Assembly: GCA_016937995.1 (NCBI GenBank)
Contig: JAFGVM010000006.1
Coordinates: 1-55,010, forward strand
Length of the DNA: 55,010 nt
Direction: 5' to 3'
DNA from: Candidatus Delongbacteria bacterium
GTDB lineage: Bacteria > UBA4055
A model generated the notes under the pieces. It did no database searches and was not told the DNA's origin. It saw only the letters and a program-made list of their open reading frames with translations. This document shows, one piece after another, positions 26,401-33,720 of this stretch. Position numbers and translations under genes: made by a program. How positions within the stretch are numbered: position 1 is the first letter of the stretch; every line of letters begins with the position of its first letter.

Positions 26401-27235
26401 TGTTCAGAACACTTATTGCCTCAATTGCGGACGATATTCTTGTTCCTGGATCTTTCTGGATCAGGTGGGAAATGAAATATTTTATCTTTTTACTCTTAAT
26501 TTCATTAAGTAACTGCCTGTTGTTATCATACATTTCATTTAATGCCTGAAGCAACCTTTCCCCGCTGATCTTCTTTGACAATGATGAATAATAACTTTCC
26601 CCTGCAGTTGCATGGATTACAGCTATTCCAAGAGAGTAAAGATCTATTTTTGGAGATACTTTTGTGGGATCCAGAAAAAACTCAGGTGCGATATATTCTA
26701 TAGTTCCTCTGACCGCTCCCTGCTCTGACAGTGTATTTTTTATCTCAGACAATCCGAAATCTATTAATTTTACGATAAGATCTCCATCATTATCAATTAT
26801 AATGATGTTCTCAGGCTTTATATCAAAATGGATCACCTCATTAGAATGAAGATAATTCAGACCGTCTAAGACCTGATAAACAACATTTGCAAATACATCC
26901 TCACCTAAAGAGTCATTGTAGAATTCTTTTAAATTCAATCCGTTTAGATAGTCCATTGTGTAATAATACTTACCCAGCTTAGTATCATAGCCAAAATCGT
27001 AAACGTTTATAATATTTTTATGATTCAAGGATTTTATGATCGAAAATTCAGATTTTACAGATTCCAGTATGTCTTTTATATGATCTTTCTCTTCTGATGA
27101 AACTTTTATTAATTTTAATGCCAGTTCGATCTTTGATGTGATCGTTTTCACCTGAACTATCATTCCCTGTGAACCGCTTCCCAAGATCTTTTCAACGGTA
27201 TACATAGAATCTATTACTGTACCTATCTCTACCAA
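23438..27235 (-). CDS. Giant Ser/Thr protein kinase with AAA-type ATPase and helical repeat region
   Basis: A predicted cytosolic signalling protein of about 1265 residues. Numbered from the start chosen here, it has a eukaryotic-like kinase domain (about 8-290) with glycine loop LGSGSQG, Lys41 (ALKLIK), catalytic loop HFDIKPEN (Asp138), DFG (Asp159) and GTIEYIAPE. An AAA/NACHT-like ATPase follows, with Walker A GVSGSGKT near 330 and Walker B TIIFDNFE near 430. Then come about 700 residues of TPR-like helices. The catalytic loop has HFD instead of HRD. The start is TTG at 27235, because GGAG lies 6 nt upstream; a longer version from GTG at 27268 lacks such a site. Similar kinase-ATPase-TPR proteins act as regulatory hubs; targets are unknown. 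Confidence 0.88.
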   Translation of the reverse strand: MVEIGTVIDSMYTVEKILGSGSQGMIVQVKTITSKIELALKLIKVSSEEKDHIKDILESVKSEFSIIKSLNHKNIINVYDFGYDTKLGKYYYTMDYLNGLNLKEFYNDSLGEDVFANVVYQVLDGLNYLHSNEVIHFDIKPENIIIIDNDGDLIVKLIDFGLSEIKNTLSEQGAVRGTIEYIAPEFFLDPTKVSPKIDLYSLGIAVIHATAGESYYSSLSKKISGERLLQALNEMYDNNRQLLNEIKSKKIKYFISHLIQKDPGTRISSAIEAISVLNSTFGTKYPIPNIFHTTSFLNNTKFILRENIFSNLLKIHKLTDQKKSGKTVFLYGVSGSGKTKILDQIFYNITLSLEKIIRMYLEDNTSEDFLIGKLLLKKAYNNFKGIVDIEDEYQRINNEINSIAEKEQDYFYIYDDVINFLCLCSNDRKNKLTIIFDNFERYDQESVRFINRLIGQNKEGCLYLIISLTTDKMPQNIEQSYKLIEYDPEIESIEVPTLSFEETEKVISYFLGDIGNVPSNFNKLIFDYSAGNFRTLMTFFDGLIQKNVITYVGGVLFFKNKDNFIKVLKRGSKKSVKSLIKGLDENDINILILLTVTFNKLTVEEIKKFIPLSDFDLKKILSRLVNLGLISGYKNLYKVVKSEIKDYIFSSIKKEPLKKYYSRIIKLDQDDKFSRAAVRILKYILNGIDISQLANLNKYVEIMRKRDTNDNLYYLLLNCIKLCEDQEVKFRLELNFAFFLEGVDIEKAVKIIKSVEKTFQEEITSIESKLKYIRIKLYLHNEFYYDYNIISFVRKNLEIYKANLSAEEFYHDMFEVLHNLLSSRKYYDNGVELTKILEEDFNKDKDELVEYQIILDTMKIVYGVIPWNDHLEERISEYIDVFVSKKIFNDNYFYLLSTLAKFAERECIEQDYSERLTYGLEVAYKEKDTENMFLILRTLANYYYYTSDYEKALYFENKKIYLSDKLKRSLSLDDLGDVVSTKINLYYPLGEIISLLREIRRQAKETNRLELYIELLTNEFILYHRTGDFKSAKKIIRKAYLYFRHSTEAKLLTNFDRIAKYYPEIFTKEEALTDIKALYDDNVLTDEIYRVYKESLDVFYEHNICYRWSPSQMDDILNGNLQLETPMMLLHYTKKYKKLPPMDKVMGKIEKRFLNPEITGDFLVYNITRFMLTKNENLINTILELSKKLHIAGFTMINVYSIIPFMEFALMAKVEKEKIAPFVGFYEEIKEYLLANMDNVQEELFKTTYFFRRGQKIIEHFNTTS

Positions 27236-27410
27236 TTCATACTCCGAACAAAATGTAATTTTTATCACAGACCCGATGTTTAAATTAATTTTACCATTAT
27301 TTAAACCCGTCGATATGCTGTTAATAGCTTATACTGTAATAATAAGTAATAGTTTTTCCTTACACAAACACTAATATATTAATTATCGACCATCATTTGC
27401 AACATATCAC

Positions 27411-27442
27411 TTTGACATTTAAAAGCAAATTCATTACCTTGC
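27411..27442 (+). promoter_or_regulatory. Candidate promoter of the moa leader
   Basis: TTTG (27411-27414, part of a perfect TTGACA) and TACCTTGC (27435-27442), separated by 20 nt, fit the Bacteroidota-type promoter. A start a few bases later would begin the transcript just ahead of the riboswitch-like leader. Confidence 0.45.
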
Positions 27443-27454
27443 TATCCTGTTTAA

Positions 27455-27552
27455 TAACCTCTGAAGTCATTAAGTCTAAGGCCTGCTACGATTAAATGAC
27501 CATTGGGCCGGATGTGAAAACTACCGACCTCCCGGAATAGGAAAGGAGTATC
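27455..27552 (+). ncRNA. Moco-riboswitch-like leader of moaA
   Basis: The untranslated leader of moaA is compact and structured. GTCATT (27466-27471) pairs with AATGAC (27495-27500), GGCC (27480-27483) with GGCC (27506-27509), and CCGG/CCGG brackets the segment containing GACCTCCCGG. CTCC can also pair with the moaA Shine-Dalgarno (AAAGGAG), which suggests control of translation. From memory, the GGCCGGATGTG and ACCGACCTCCC elements look like the conserved part of the Moco RNA motif (Rfam MOCO_RNA_motif). Combined with its place in front of moaA, this makes a molybdenum/tungsten cofactor riboswitch the best call. I could not run a covariance model. Confidence 0.6.
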
Positions 27553-28353
27553 ATGAAGGATAATTACAATCGAGATATAACCTACTTAAGGATTTCTGTT
27601 ACCGACAGATGTAATCTAAGATGCACATATTGTATGCCTGAAGAAGGTATTGATCTTATCCCGCACAATGACCTGTTAAGCTTTGAAGATATCGTCGAAT
27701 TTACAAGAACTGCTGTATCAATGGGAATAAACAAAGTTAGATTGACCGGTGGAGAACCACTGGTAAGAAAAGGAATCGTTGATCTTGTCAGAATGCTCTG
27801 GAATATTGAAGGGATCAAAGACCTTTCTTTAACAACCAATGCTGTCCTTCTGAAAGAATTTGCAAAGCCACTGAAAAATGCCGGCCTTCAGCGGATCAAT
27901 ATCAGCCTGGACAGCTTAGATAAAGAACGGTTTGCACAGATCACAAGGAGAGATAAATTAACTGAAGTTCTTGAAGGTATAGAAGAAGCTATAAGAGTAG
28001 GTTTCAAACAGATCAAATTAAATTGTGTCATTGAAAAAAGTAAGAACGAACCGGATGCGGTGGCAGTTTCAAAATATGCTGAAGAGAAAGGTCTGCAGGT
28101 CCGTTTCATTAGAACTATGAACCTGGAAAAAGGTGAGTTCTGGATCGTGGATGGTGGAGAAGGTGGAAATTGCTCAATTTGTAACCGCATAAGACTTTCA
28201 AGCTGTGGAAAAGTCTTACCGTGCCTTTTCAGTGATCTGGGATACAGTATCAGGGAATTTGGAAATGAAAAAGCAATTCTTCTTGCCCTTGAAAATAAAC
28301 CAAAATCAGGTACTGTAAGCTCAAACAACCAGTTCTATACAGTTGGAGGTTAA
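27553..28353 (+). CDS. moaA: GTP 3',8-cyclase (MoaA), short form
   Basis: Radical SAM enzyme that starts molybdopterin synthesis by rearranging GTP. The first cluster motif is CNLRCTYC (CX3CX2C, about residues 17-24) and LTGGEPL follows. The C-terminal GTP-side cluster is CSICNRIRL with the third cysteine in PCLF (CX2CX13C), and the protein ends in the expected GG. At 266 residues it is about 60 shorter than E. coli MoaA: the segment normally lying between RFI.. and the second cluster is reduced to about 20 residues (NLEKGEFWIVDGGEGGN). Both clusters are intact, so it should be active. GGAG lies 7 nt before the ATG. moaC starts 1 bp after its stop. Confidence 0.9.
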   Translation: MKDNYNRDITYLRISVTDRCNLRCTYCMPEEGIDLIPHNDLLSFEDIVEFTRTAVSMGINKVRLTGGEPLVRKGIVDLVRMLWNIEGIKDLSLTTNAVLLKEFAKPLKNAGLQRINISLDSLDKERFAQITRRDKLTEVLEGIEEAIRVGFKQIKLNCVIEKSKNEPDAVAVSKYAEEKGLQVRFIRTMNLEKGEFWIVDGGEGGNCSICNRIRLSSCGKVLPCLFSDLGYSIREFGNEKAILLALENKPKSGTVSSNNQFYTVGG

Positions 28354-28354
28354 T

Positions 28355-28813
28355 ATGTCAGATAAGTTTTCACATGTTGATGAAAATGGAAAAGCTAACA
28401 TGGTCGATGTCGGTCAGAAACCTGATGTTATCAGAACTGCTTCGGCTGAAGGTAAGATATATCTTAACTCAACAGCCATGGATCTTATTAAAGTTAATAA
28501 AAATAAAAAAGGTGATGTTCTTACAACTGCACAGATCGCCGGTATTCAGGGTGGAAAAAGAACTTCAGATCTGATCCCGCTCTGCCATCCGTTAATGATC
28601 ACTAAACTTGACGTTAACACAGAACTGATGTCAGATCACATTAAAGTTACAAGTTTTGCAAAGTGTATTGGTAAAACCGGTATTGAAATGGAGGCTTTAA
28701 CTGCTGTAAATATCGCCCTTTTAACGATTTATGATATGTGTAAAGCAGTGGATAAGACAATGGTAATCTCTGATGTAAAATTAATTTCTAAGACAAAGGA
28801 AAATTTAACATAA
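28355..28813 (+). CDS. moaC: Cyclic pyranopterin monophosphate synthase (MoaC)
   Basis: MoaC turns the MoaA product into cyclic pyranopterin monophosphate. The 152 residues show GIQGGKRTSDLIPLCHPL and GKTGIEMEALTAVNIALLTIYDM, the active-site regions of the family. The start is ATG at 28355, preceded by GGAGGT inside the end of moaA; a TTG 12 bases earlier only extends the frame. The 1-bp gap to moaA implies coupling. The window encodes no MoaD, MoaE or MoeA, so the later steps must be elsewhere or absent. Confidence 0.95.
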   Translation: MSDKFSHVDENGKANMVDVGQKPDVIRTASAEGKIYLNSTAMDLIKVNKNKKGDVLTTAQIAGIQGGKRTSDLIPLCHPLMITKLDVNTELMSDHIKVTSFAKCIGKTGIEMEALTAVNIALLTIYDMCKAVDKTMVISDVKLISKTKENLT

Positions 28814-28865
28814 AAGTCACATTGAGTTAGTTTACTCCGATTAATCGAAGAAATGTAAGACTTTT
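28812..28865. repeat. Dispersed imperfect inverted repeat with ATTGAG start
   Basis: Outer arms 28812-28823 and 28852-28865 are complementary apart from a 2-nt bulge. An inner CGATTAATCG palindrome lies between. A shorter relative with the same AGTCAYATTGAGTT start and GACTTT end is at 14128-14162. Such elements look like tiny non-autonomous mobile or hairpin repeats. Confidence 0.5.
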
Positions 28866-28911
28866 TAAGGTATGAGTAGCTCATGGTTTCGCAGTGTATG
28901 TTATATTTCAC

Positions 28912-28946
28912 CTCTGACTTCTAATTTCTAACTTCTGACTTCTGAC
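28912..28946. repeat. Heptamer tandem repeat array B
   Basis: Five 7-bp units: CTCTGAC, TTCTAAT, TTCTAAC, TTCTGAC, TTCTGAC. The array lies 18 bp before the MOSC gene start. Units TTCTGAC and TTCTAAC recur at 41442-41462. Confidence 0.75.
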
Positions 28947-28963
28947 TTAACATAGGAAACTGT

Positions 28964-29413
28964 ATGATACAGACCGGTAAGATCAAGGCAATATGTATCT
29001 CAGAGAAAAAAGGAACTGAGAAATTTACTATAAAAGAAGCTATTGTTAATGAACTTGGTATCATTGATGATGCTCACGCAGGTGATTGGCATAGACAGAT
29101 CAGCTTACTTTCTGCAGAAGAAGTAGATAAGTTTACGACTAATAATCCAAAGGTCACTATTGTTGATGGAGCTTTCGGGGAGAATATCCTGCTTGAAGGG
29201 ATCGATCTTTGTAAGTCCAGGATCGGTGATAAAATCATTATCGGTGATGTTGAACTTGAAGTTACTCAGATCGGTAAAGAATGTCATGGTGACGGTTGTA
29301 CCATTTTTCAGGCAGTTGGCAAGTGTATTATGCCTAAAGTAGGTATTTTTTCTAAAGTACTAAAGGCAGGTAGAATTAAAACTGGTGACAAAGTTATATA
29401 TAAATCTATATAA
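28964..29413 (+). CDS. MOSC domain protein
   Basis: A 149-residue single MOSC domain protein. MOSC domains are related to the C-terminal domain of molybdenum cofactor sulfurases and bind or hand over cofactor or sulfur. Motifs DAHAGDWHRQISLL, FGENILLEGI and IGKECHGDGC with later KVGIF, GDKV fit the small stand-alone type, and the cysteines in ECHGDGC are the usual conserved ones. It is followed 9 bp later by a second MOSC gene, fused to MogA. Both are paralogs and probably arose by tandem duplication. Confidence 0.88.
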   Translation: MIQTGKIKAICISEKKGTEKFTIKEAIVNELGIIDDAHAGDWHRQISLLSAEEVDKFTTNNPKVTIVDGAFGENILLEGIDLCKSRIGDKIIIGDVELEVTQIGKECHGDGCTIFQAVGKCIMPKVGIFSKVLKAGRIKTGDKVIYKSI

Positions 29414-29422
29414 GGTGTCACA

Positions 29423-30340
29423 ATGATAACGATTAAGCAGATAAATATTTCAACAGAACGCGGAACTGCTAAATTTCCTGTTGAATCCGCAGTCATAAAT
29501 GAAAATGGTATCGAAGACGATGCTCACTCGGGTGACTGGCATAGACAGATCACTATTTTAGCCGAGGAAAGTGTTATAAAATTTGAGAAAGAGACTGGTA
29601 GAAGGACTAAATCAGGAGAATTCGCAACTAATATTATGATCAACGGATTAGATACTTCTAAAGTTAAGATCGGTGACAGAATTATTCTCAACGATGCAGA
29701 AGTGGAAGTTACTCAGATCGGAAAAGAACCACATTTTTACGATAGTCCTGTGTTGAAGGATACGGGCAGAAATATCATGTTCGATGAAGGATTGTTCGCA
29801 AAGGTTCTTAAAACGGGAAAAATTAAGATCGGAGATAAAATGGACTATATCAAGAGACCTTTAAGATTATGTATAATCACATTGAGTGACAGAGTTTCTC
29901 AGGGTATTTACGAGGATAGAAGCGGCCCAAAGATAAAAGAAAGGTTGCTTGAACACTATAGTAAAATCTCGACCGATATTACTGTTGAAGTAATTCCTGA
30001 TGATAAGAATAAGCTTGATACTTTGCTGAAAAGATATACCGATGATAAAGTTGATGCGATATTCACAACAGGTGGAACAGGAGTCGGTCCTAGAGATATT
30101 ACTCCAGATGCTGTTACGATCTTTGCCGATAAGCTGATACCCGGGATCATGGACCATATCCGGATGAAATACGGGAAAACTATTCCAAATGCACTTTTAA
30201 GCAGGTCTGTTGCTGCAGTAAAAGATAAAACTTTAATTTATACACTCCCCGGCAGTGTGAAAGCTGTGACAGAATATATGGATGAGATCTTAAAAACGAT
30301 CGATCATCTATTTAAAATGCTGAATGGAGAAGGGCATTAG
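29423..30340 (+). CDS. MOSC-MogA/MoaB fusion protein
   Basis: A 305-residue two-domain protein. Residues about 1-140 are a MOSC domain close to its upstream neighbour (DAHSGDWHRQITIL, IGKEPHF). Residues about 147-305 are a MogA/MoaB domain (ITLSDRVSQGIYEDRSGP, TTGGTGVGPRDITPDA, LPGSVKAV) that adenylylates molybdopterin before metal insertion. The MOSC half has lost the cysteines of its neighbour (IGKEPHFYDS instead of IGKECHGDGC), so it may have become a binding or structural part. The gene is last in the moaA-moaC-MOSC run and completes a set for early and adenylylation steps; MPT synthase and MoeA are not seen nearby. Confidence 0.9.
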   Translation: MITIKQINISTERGTAKFPVESAVINENGIEDDAHSGDWHRQITILAEESVIKFEKETGRRTKSGEFATNIMINGLDTSKVKIGDRIILNDAEVEVTQIGKEPHFYDSPVLKDTGRNIMFDEGLFAKVLKTGKIKIGDKMDYIKRPLRLCIITLSDRVSQGIYEDRSGPKIKERLLEHYSKISTDITVEVIPDDKNKLDTLLKRYTDDKVDAIFTTGGTGVGPRDITPDAVTIFADKLIPGIMDHIRMKYGKTIPNALLSRSVAAVKDKTLIYTLPGSVKAVTEYMDEILKTIDHLFKMLNGEGH

Positions 30341-30359
30341 AAGATCCAATATCCAACTC

Positions 30360-30377
30360 GTCCCGATTGATCGGGAC
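30360..30377. repeat. Perfect palindrome GTCCCGAT-TG-ATCGGGAC
   Basis: Perfect 8-bp stem in the space between convergent genes. A mismatched relative with ATCCCGAT/ATCGTGAT lies at 43627-43644. It has no T-run, so a terminator role is doubtful. Confidence 0.6.
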
Positions 30378-30548
30378 AATGAATTTTTACTTTCTTCTCT
30401 TGGAAAAGTTAGAAATTTTCAAGGTTTACTTACCGGTAGAATGAGGTGAGTTGGTTTCAATTTACAATTGACAAATGAACCGTAGGAGACACCTATAAGC
30501 CGTCCTCTGGGGTATTCATTGTCACATATATTTTATGGTGATTATTAT

Positions 30549-32708
30549 TTAATCTTTATTTGATTTCTTTAAAAATTCTTCCGTTGCAGCAAATAGATCC
30601 GGCTGGATCGTATCGATCTTATCCTTCTTTCCCTTTTTTGCAGTAGTTTTCTTAGGTTTTGGTTCGTCTTTTGGCTTTTCTTCTATAGCTTCAGGTTTGG
30701 ATTCAACGGCCTTAGCTTCCTCTAAAACAACTTCAGCTTCTTCGACAACCGTTTCATCATCACCATTACTATCATCATTATCAACAACACCGTCAATAGG
30801 GTAAACATCACTCTTTCGAGCTTTGATCTTGATTATATTTTTATTGGTCAGTCTATTGCCGGATGCTCCTATTCCTTTAACATGATAATCCTCAAGTTCA
30901 ACTTCTACAACAGTGGTCCTCATTCTTGGAGTGACTTCAAGATCGCAGTCAAAATGTAAATTCTTACGCGTCGTAAAATATTCAAGTTTACATTTATTCG
31001 GGTAAAAACGATACTCTTTATCTAAAATATATTTTATTTCATCAAATCTTTTTATATAGCAATGATTTGTTGCCTTGTTCCTGTAGATCACAGAGAATGT
31101 TAGATCATCAGTTGCACTTATTTTTTCAAAATACTGCAGACCGTTACCGATAAATTCTTTCTGTCCTACTCTGACAACTTTATAAACTCCATTACGGAAC
31201 ATCAGCAGAACATGGCTAAACTCACTTACCATGATATATTCTTCAGACTTTAAGTTCGTTCCCAGATAACCGTTAGCTCTGTCATAATACAATCTAATAT
31301 TCTCAATTGCGGCTTCTTTTGCAGTAATGGTCTCAAGATTATCGATCTTTGATCTTCTTTTATAGTTCTTGCCGTATTTTTTTATCAGGTCTTTTATATA
31401 GTCTATCGTAAAATCAATTATCCTGCCCAGATTATGTTTTGTCTCATCGATCTCAAGCTGGATCTGATCCAGTTCTTCCTGATTCTTATTTATGTCAAAT
31501 CTTGAAATTCTCTTTATTTGCAGCTGAAGCAATTTTTCAACATCTTCGTAACTAACTTCTCTGATAAACTTCTTTTCAAAAGGAATGAAAGCATCTTTGA
31601 TAGTATTCAATATCATGTTATAGTCCGTCAGCTCTTCTATCTTTTTATAGATCCTGTTCTCGATGAATATCTGAGCTAAAGTTTTTGCATGGAATTTTTC
31701 AAGGAGATAGTCCAGCTGGATCTTTAATTCCCTTTCCAGATTTTTAACCAGAAGATCTGTAGTAAAATGAATTATTTCTGTTACTGACTTGATAACAGGA
31801 ACTCTGTCATGAATGCTGAGCAAAGAAGTGGATATCGGTTTTTCACACTCGGTAAAAGCAAAAAGTGCATCCATAACATCATCAGTATTATAACCTCTGG
31901 CAAGATTAATTTCTATCTCAACTTCATCTGTAGTATAGTCATTGATGGAAGCTATTTTTATCTTCCCTCTCTTCGATTGTTTTTCAACTGAGGCAATGAT
32001 CGATTCTGTCGTTGCTCCAAAAGGTAATTCCCTGATGATGAGCTTCTTATCAGAAACCTGCTCAATTACCGCTCTGACCTTGATCTTCCCGTTTCCGTCA
32101 TTGTATTCACTTACATCTATGATCCCGCCCTGCTGAAAATCCGGATAAAGCTGAAATTCTTTTCCCTGAAGATAGCTGATCTGAGCCTTTAACACTTCAT
32201 TAAAGTTATGCGGCAGGATCTTAGTTGACATCCCGACTGCAATACCTTCAACACCTATAAGTAAAAGAACAGGTATCTTCGCCGGAAAAACAACCGGCTC
32301 AAGGTTTCTTCTGTCGTAAGAATCTATATAATCTGTAATATCTTTATTAAATAGAACTTCTTTGGCCAGTGGTGTCAGTCTTGCTTCAATATATCTGGCT
32401 GCAGCAGCATTATCTCCGGTGTAGATATTTCCGAAATTTCCCTGTCTCTCTATGAACATTTCTTTATTTGCAATACCTACAAGAGCATCCGAAATAGCCT
32501 TATCACCATGTGGATGGAACTGCATTGTATGACCAACGATATTTGCAACTTTATTGAATCTGCCGTCATCCATTCTGAACATAGAGTATAAAACCCTTCT
32601 CTGAACAGGTTTGAAACCATCCATTATATCAGGTATCGCCCTGTCTTTTACAACATAGTTGGCGAATTCTAAAAAATTCTGATTTATAAGATTTTTTAAA
32701 TTACCCAT
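30549..32708 (-). CDS. parC: Type II DNA topoisomerase subunit A (ParC-like), short
   Basis: A DNA cleavage subunit that relaxes or decatenates DNA together with a GyrB/ParE subunit. The start region (DRAIPDIMDGFKPVQRRVL) and GDNAAAARYIEARLTPLA, with the active-site Tyr in ARYIEA, are clear. The breakage-reunion core and coiled coil run to about residue 450. At 719 residues it is shorter than most GyrA/ParC proteins: the C-terminal domain is only about 170 residues, lacks a GyrA box (QRRGGKG), and ends in a long acidic then lysine-rich tail. This favours topoisomerase IV over gyrase. No partner is adjacent; gyrB is at 41565. pyrF precedes it with a 3-bp gap. Confidence 0.85.
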   Translation of the reverse strand: MGNLKNLINQNFLEFANYVVKDRAIPDIMDGFKPVQRRVLYSMFRMDDGRFNKVANIVGHTMQFHPHGDKAISDALVGIANKEMFIERQGNFGNIYTGDNAAAARYIEARLTPLAKEVLFNKDITDYIDSYDRRNLEPVVFPAKIPVLLLIGVEGIAVGMSTKILPHNFNEVLKAQISYLQGKEFQLYPDFQQGGIIDVSEYNDGNGKIKVRAVIEQVSDKKLIIRELPFGATTESIIASVEKQSKRGKIKIASINDYTTDEVEIEINLARGYNTDDVMDALFAFTECEKPISTSLLSIHDRVPVIKSVTEIIHFTTDLLVKNLERELKIQLDYLLEKFHAKTLAQIFIENRIYKKIEELTDYNMILNTIKDAFIPFEKKFIREVSYEDVEKLLQLQIKRISRFDINKNQEELDQIQLEIDETKHNLGRIIDFTIDYIKDLIKKYGKNYKRRSKIDNLETITAKEAAIENIRLYYDRANGYLGTNLKSEEYIMVSEFSHVLLMFRNGVYKVVRVGQKEFIGNGLQYFEKISATDDLTFSVIYRNKATNHCYIKRFDEIKYILDKEYRFYPNKCKLEYFTTRKNLHFDCDLEVTPRMRTTVVEVELEDYHVKGIGASGNRLTNKNIIKIKARKSDVYPIDGVVDNDDSNGDDETVVEEAEVVLEEAKAVESKPEAIEEKPKDEPKPKKTTAKKGKKDKIDTIQPDLFAATEEFLKKSNKD

Positions 32709-32711
32709 TTA

Positions 32712-33527
32712 TCATAGACCTATTAATTCGTTAATTTGATCTCTAAGCTTCTTTGCCTCTTCAGCAGCTCTTTCAGCAAAATCCGGTCCATTTGAGGCAT
32801 AAATTATACCTCTTGATGAATTTACTAAAGCTAATACTCTATCTTTATCGAATCCGTACTTGACAGTATTTTCAAGATCTCCGCCCTGAGCACCTATTCC
32901 TGGTATCAAATACGGCATATCAGGTGTCAATTTTCTGATGTTTTCGAACATCTGAGGATGTGTTGCACCTACGACAATACCGCAGTTCTTCTTTACATTC
33001 CATTTATTAACTGTTTCTATCACATGTTCATAAAGATACTTTCCATTCTCCATCTTCATCATCTGAAAATCATTTGATCCTTTGTTTGATGTCAGAGCCA
33101 GAATAAATACACCTTTGTCTTCCCTGTCAAGGAATGGACCGATCGAATCTTCTCCCATATACGGACTTACAGTGACAGCATCGCAGTTGAACTGATCGAA
33201 AAATGCGGTAGCATACTTTTTTGAAGTATTACCGATATCACCCCTCTTTGCATCTGCGATAACGAACACATCATCATCGATATATGAAAGAGTTCTCTCA
33301 AAATCGCTGATTCCGGATGTTCCGAACTGTTCGTAAAATGCAAGATTAGGCTTGAACGATGCAACATATTCCTGAGTTGCTGCGATGATCTCTTTATTAA
33401 ATTTTGCTACAGGATCTTGTTCGTTTTTCAGTATCTCAGGAAACTTTGAAAGATCAACATCAAGACCGACACAAAGTGCTGATCTTCTTGTCTTTATCGT
33501 AGATATTATTTTATCTGTAAAATTCAT
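32712..33527 (-). CDS. pyrF: Orotidine 5'-phosphate decarboxylase, type 2
   Basis: Makes UMP from OMP, the last step of pyrimidine synthesis. At 271 residues with ADAKRGDIGNTSKKY (the catalytic Asp-Lys-Asp network), CVGLDVD near the N-terminus and VNSSRGIIYAS near the C-terminus, it is the longer type 2 form. It lies 3 bp upstream of the topoisomerase gene, so they form one unit. pyrD is at 376, far away. Confidence 0.94.
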   Translation of the reverse strand: MNFTDKIISTIKTRRSALCVGLDVDLSKFPEILKNEQDPVAKFNKEIIAATQEYVASFKPNLAFYEQFGTSGISDFERTLSYIDDDVFVIADAKRGDIGNTSKKYATAFFDQFNCDAVTVSPYMGEDSIGPFLDREDKGVFILALTSNKGSNDFQMMKMENGKYLYEHVIETVNKWNVKKNCGIVVGATHPQMFENIRKLTPDMPYLIPGIGAQGGDLENTVKYGFDKDRVLALVNSSRGIIYASNGPDFAERAAEEAKKLRDQINELIGL

Positions 33528-33676
33528 TGTATCTCTCTATTTTATGCTTAAAAATTAACGAAAATAATATAGAGGATTTTCAAGAAAATATCTAATAATA
33601 TTTTTTAAAATTTTGATATTTTTTTGATCGTTTAATTTCAGTGGTGATTTCAGAAAAAAAATGCATTAAACAAAGT

Positions 33677-33700
33677 AGGGGCTTAATGTCTTAAGCCCCT
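33677..33700 (-). terminator. Hairpin terminator of the S9 peptidase
   Basis: Perfect 10-bp stem (AGGGGCTTAA/TTAAGCCCCT) with a 4-nt loop, 40 bp downstream of the peptidase stop and upstream of pyrF. The tail on the minus strand is T-rich only after two bases, so strength is moderate. Confidence 0.65.
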
Positions 33701-33720
33701 TTTAAAGGAAATCATTTATT

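Noticed and set aside
28912-28946. Heptamer repeats as a possible CRISPR array
   Set aside because: Units are 7 bp with no spacers and no cas genes nearby.
30476-30535. Possible structured RNA or element between the MOSC-MogA and parC genes
   Set aside because: The region has imperfect inverted ends (AATGAA..TTCATT) and an unusual GC-richer middle, but pairing is poor and I could not relate it to any family.
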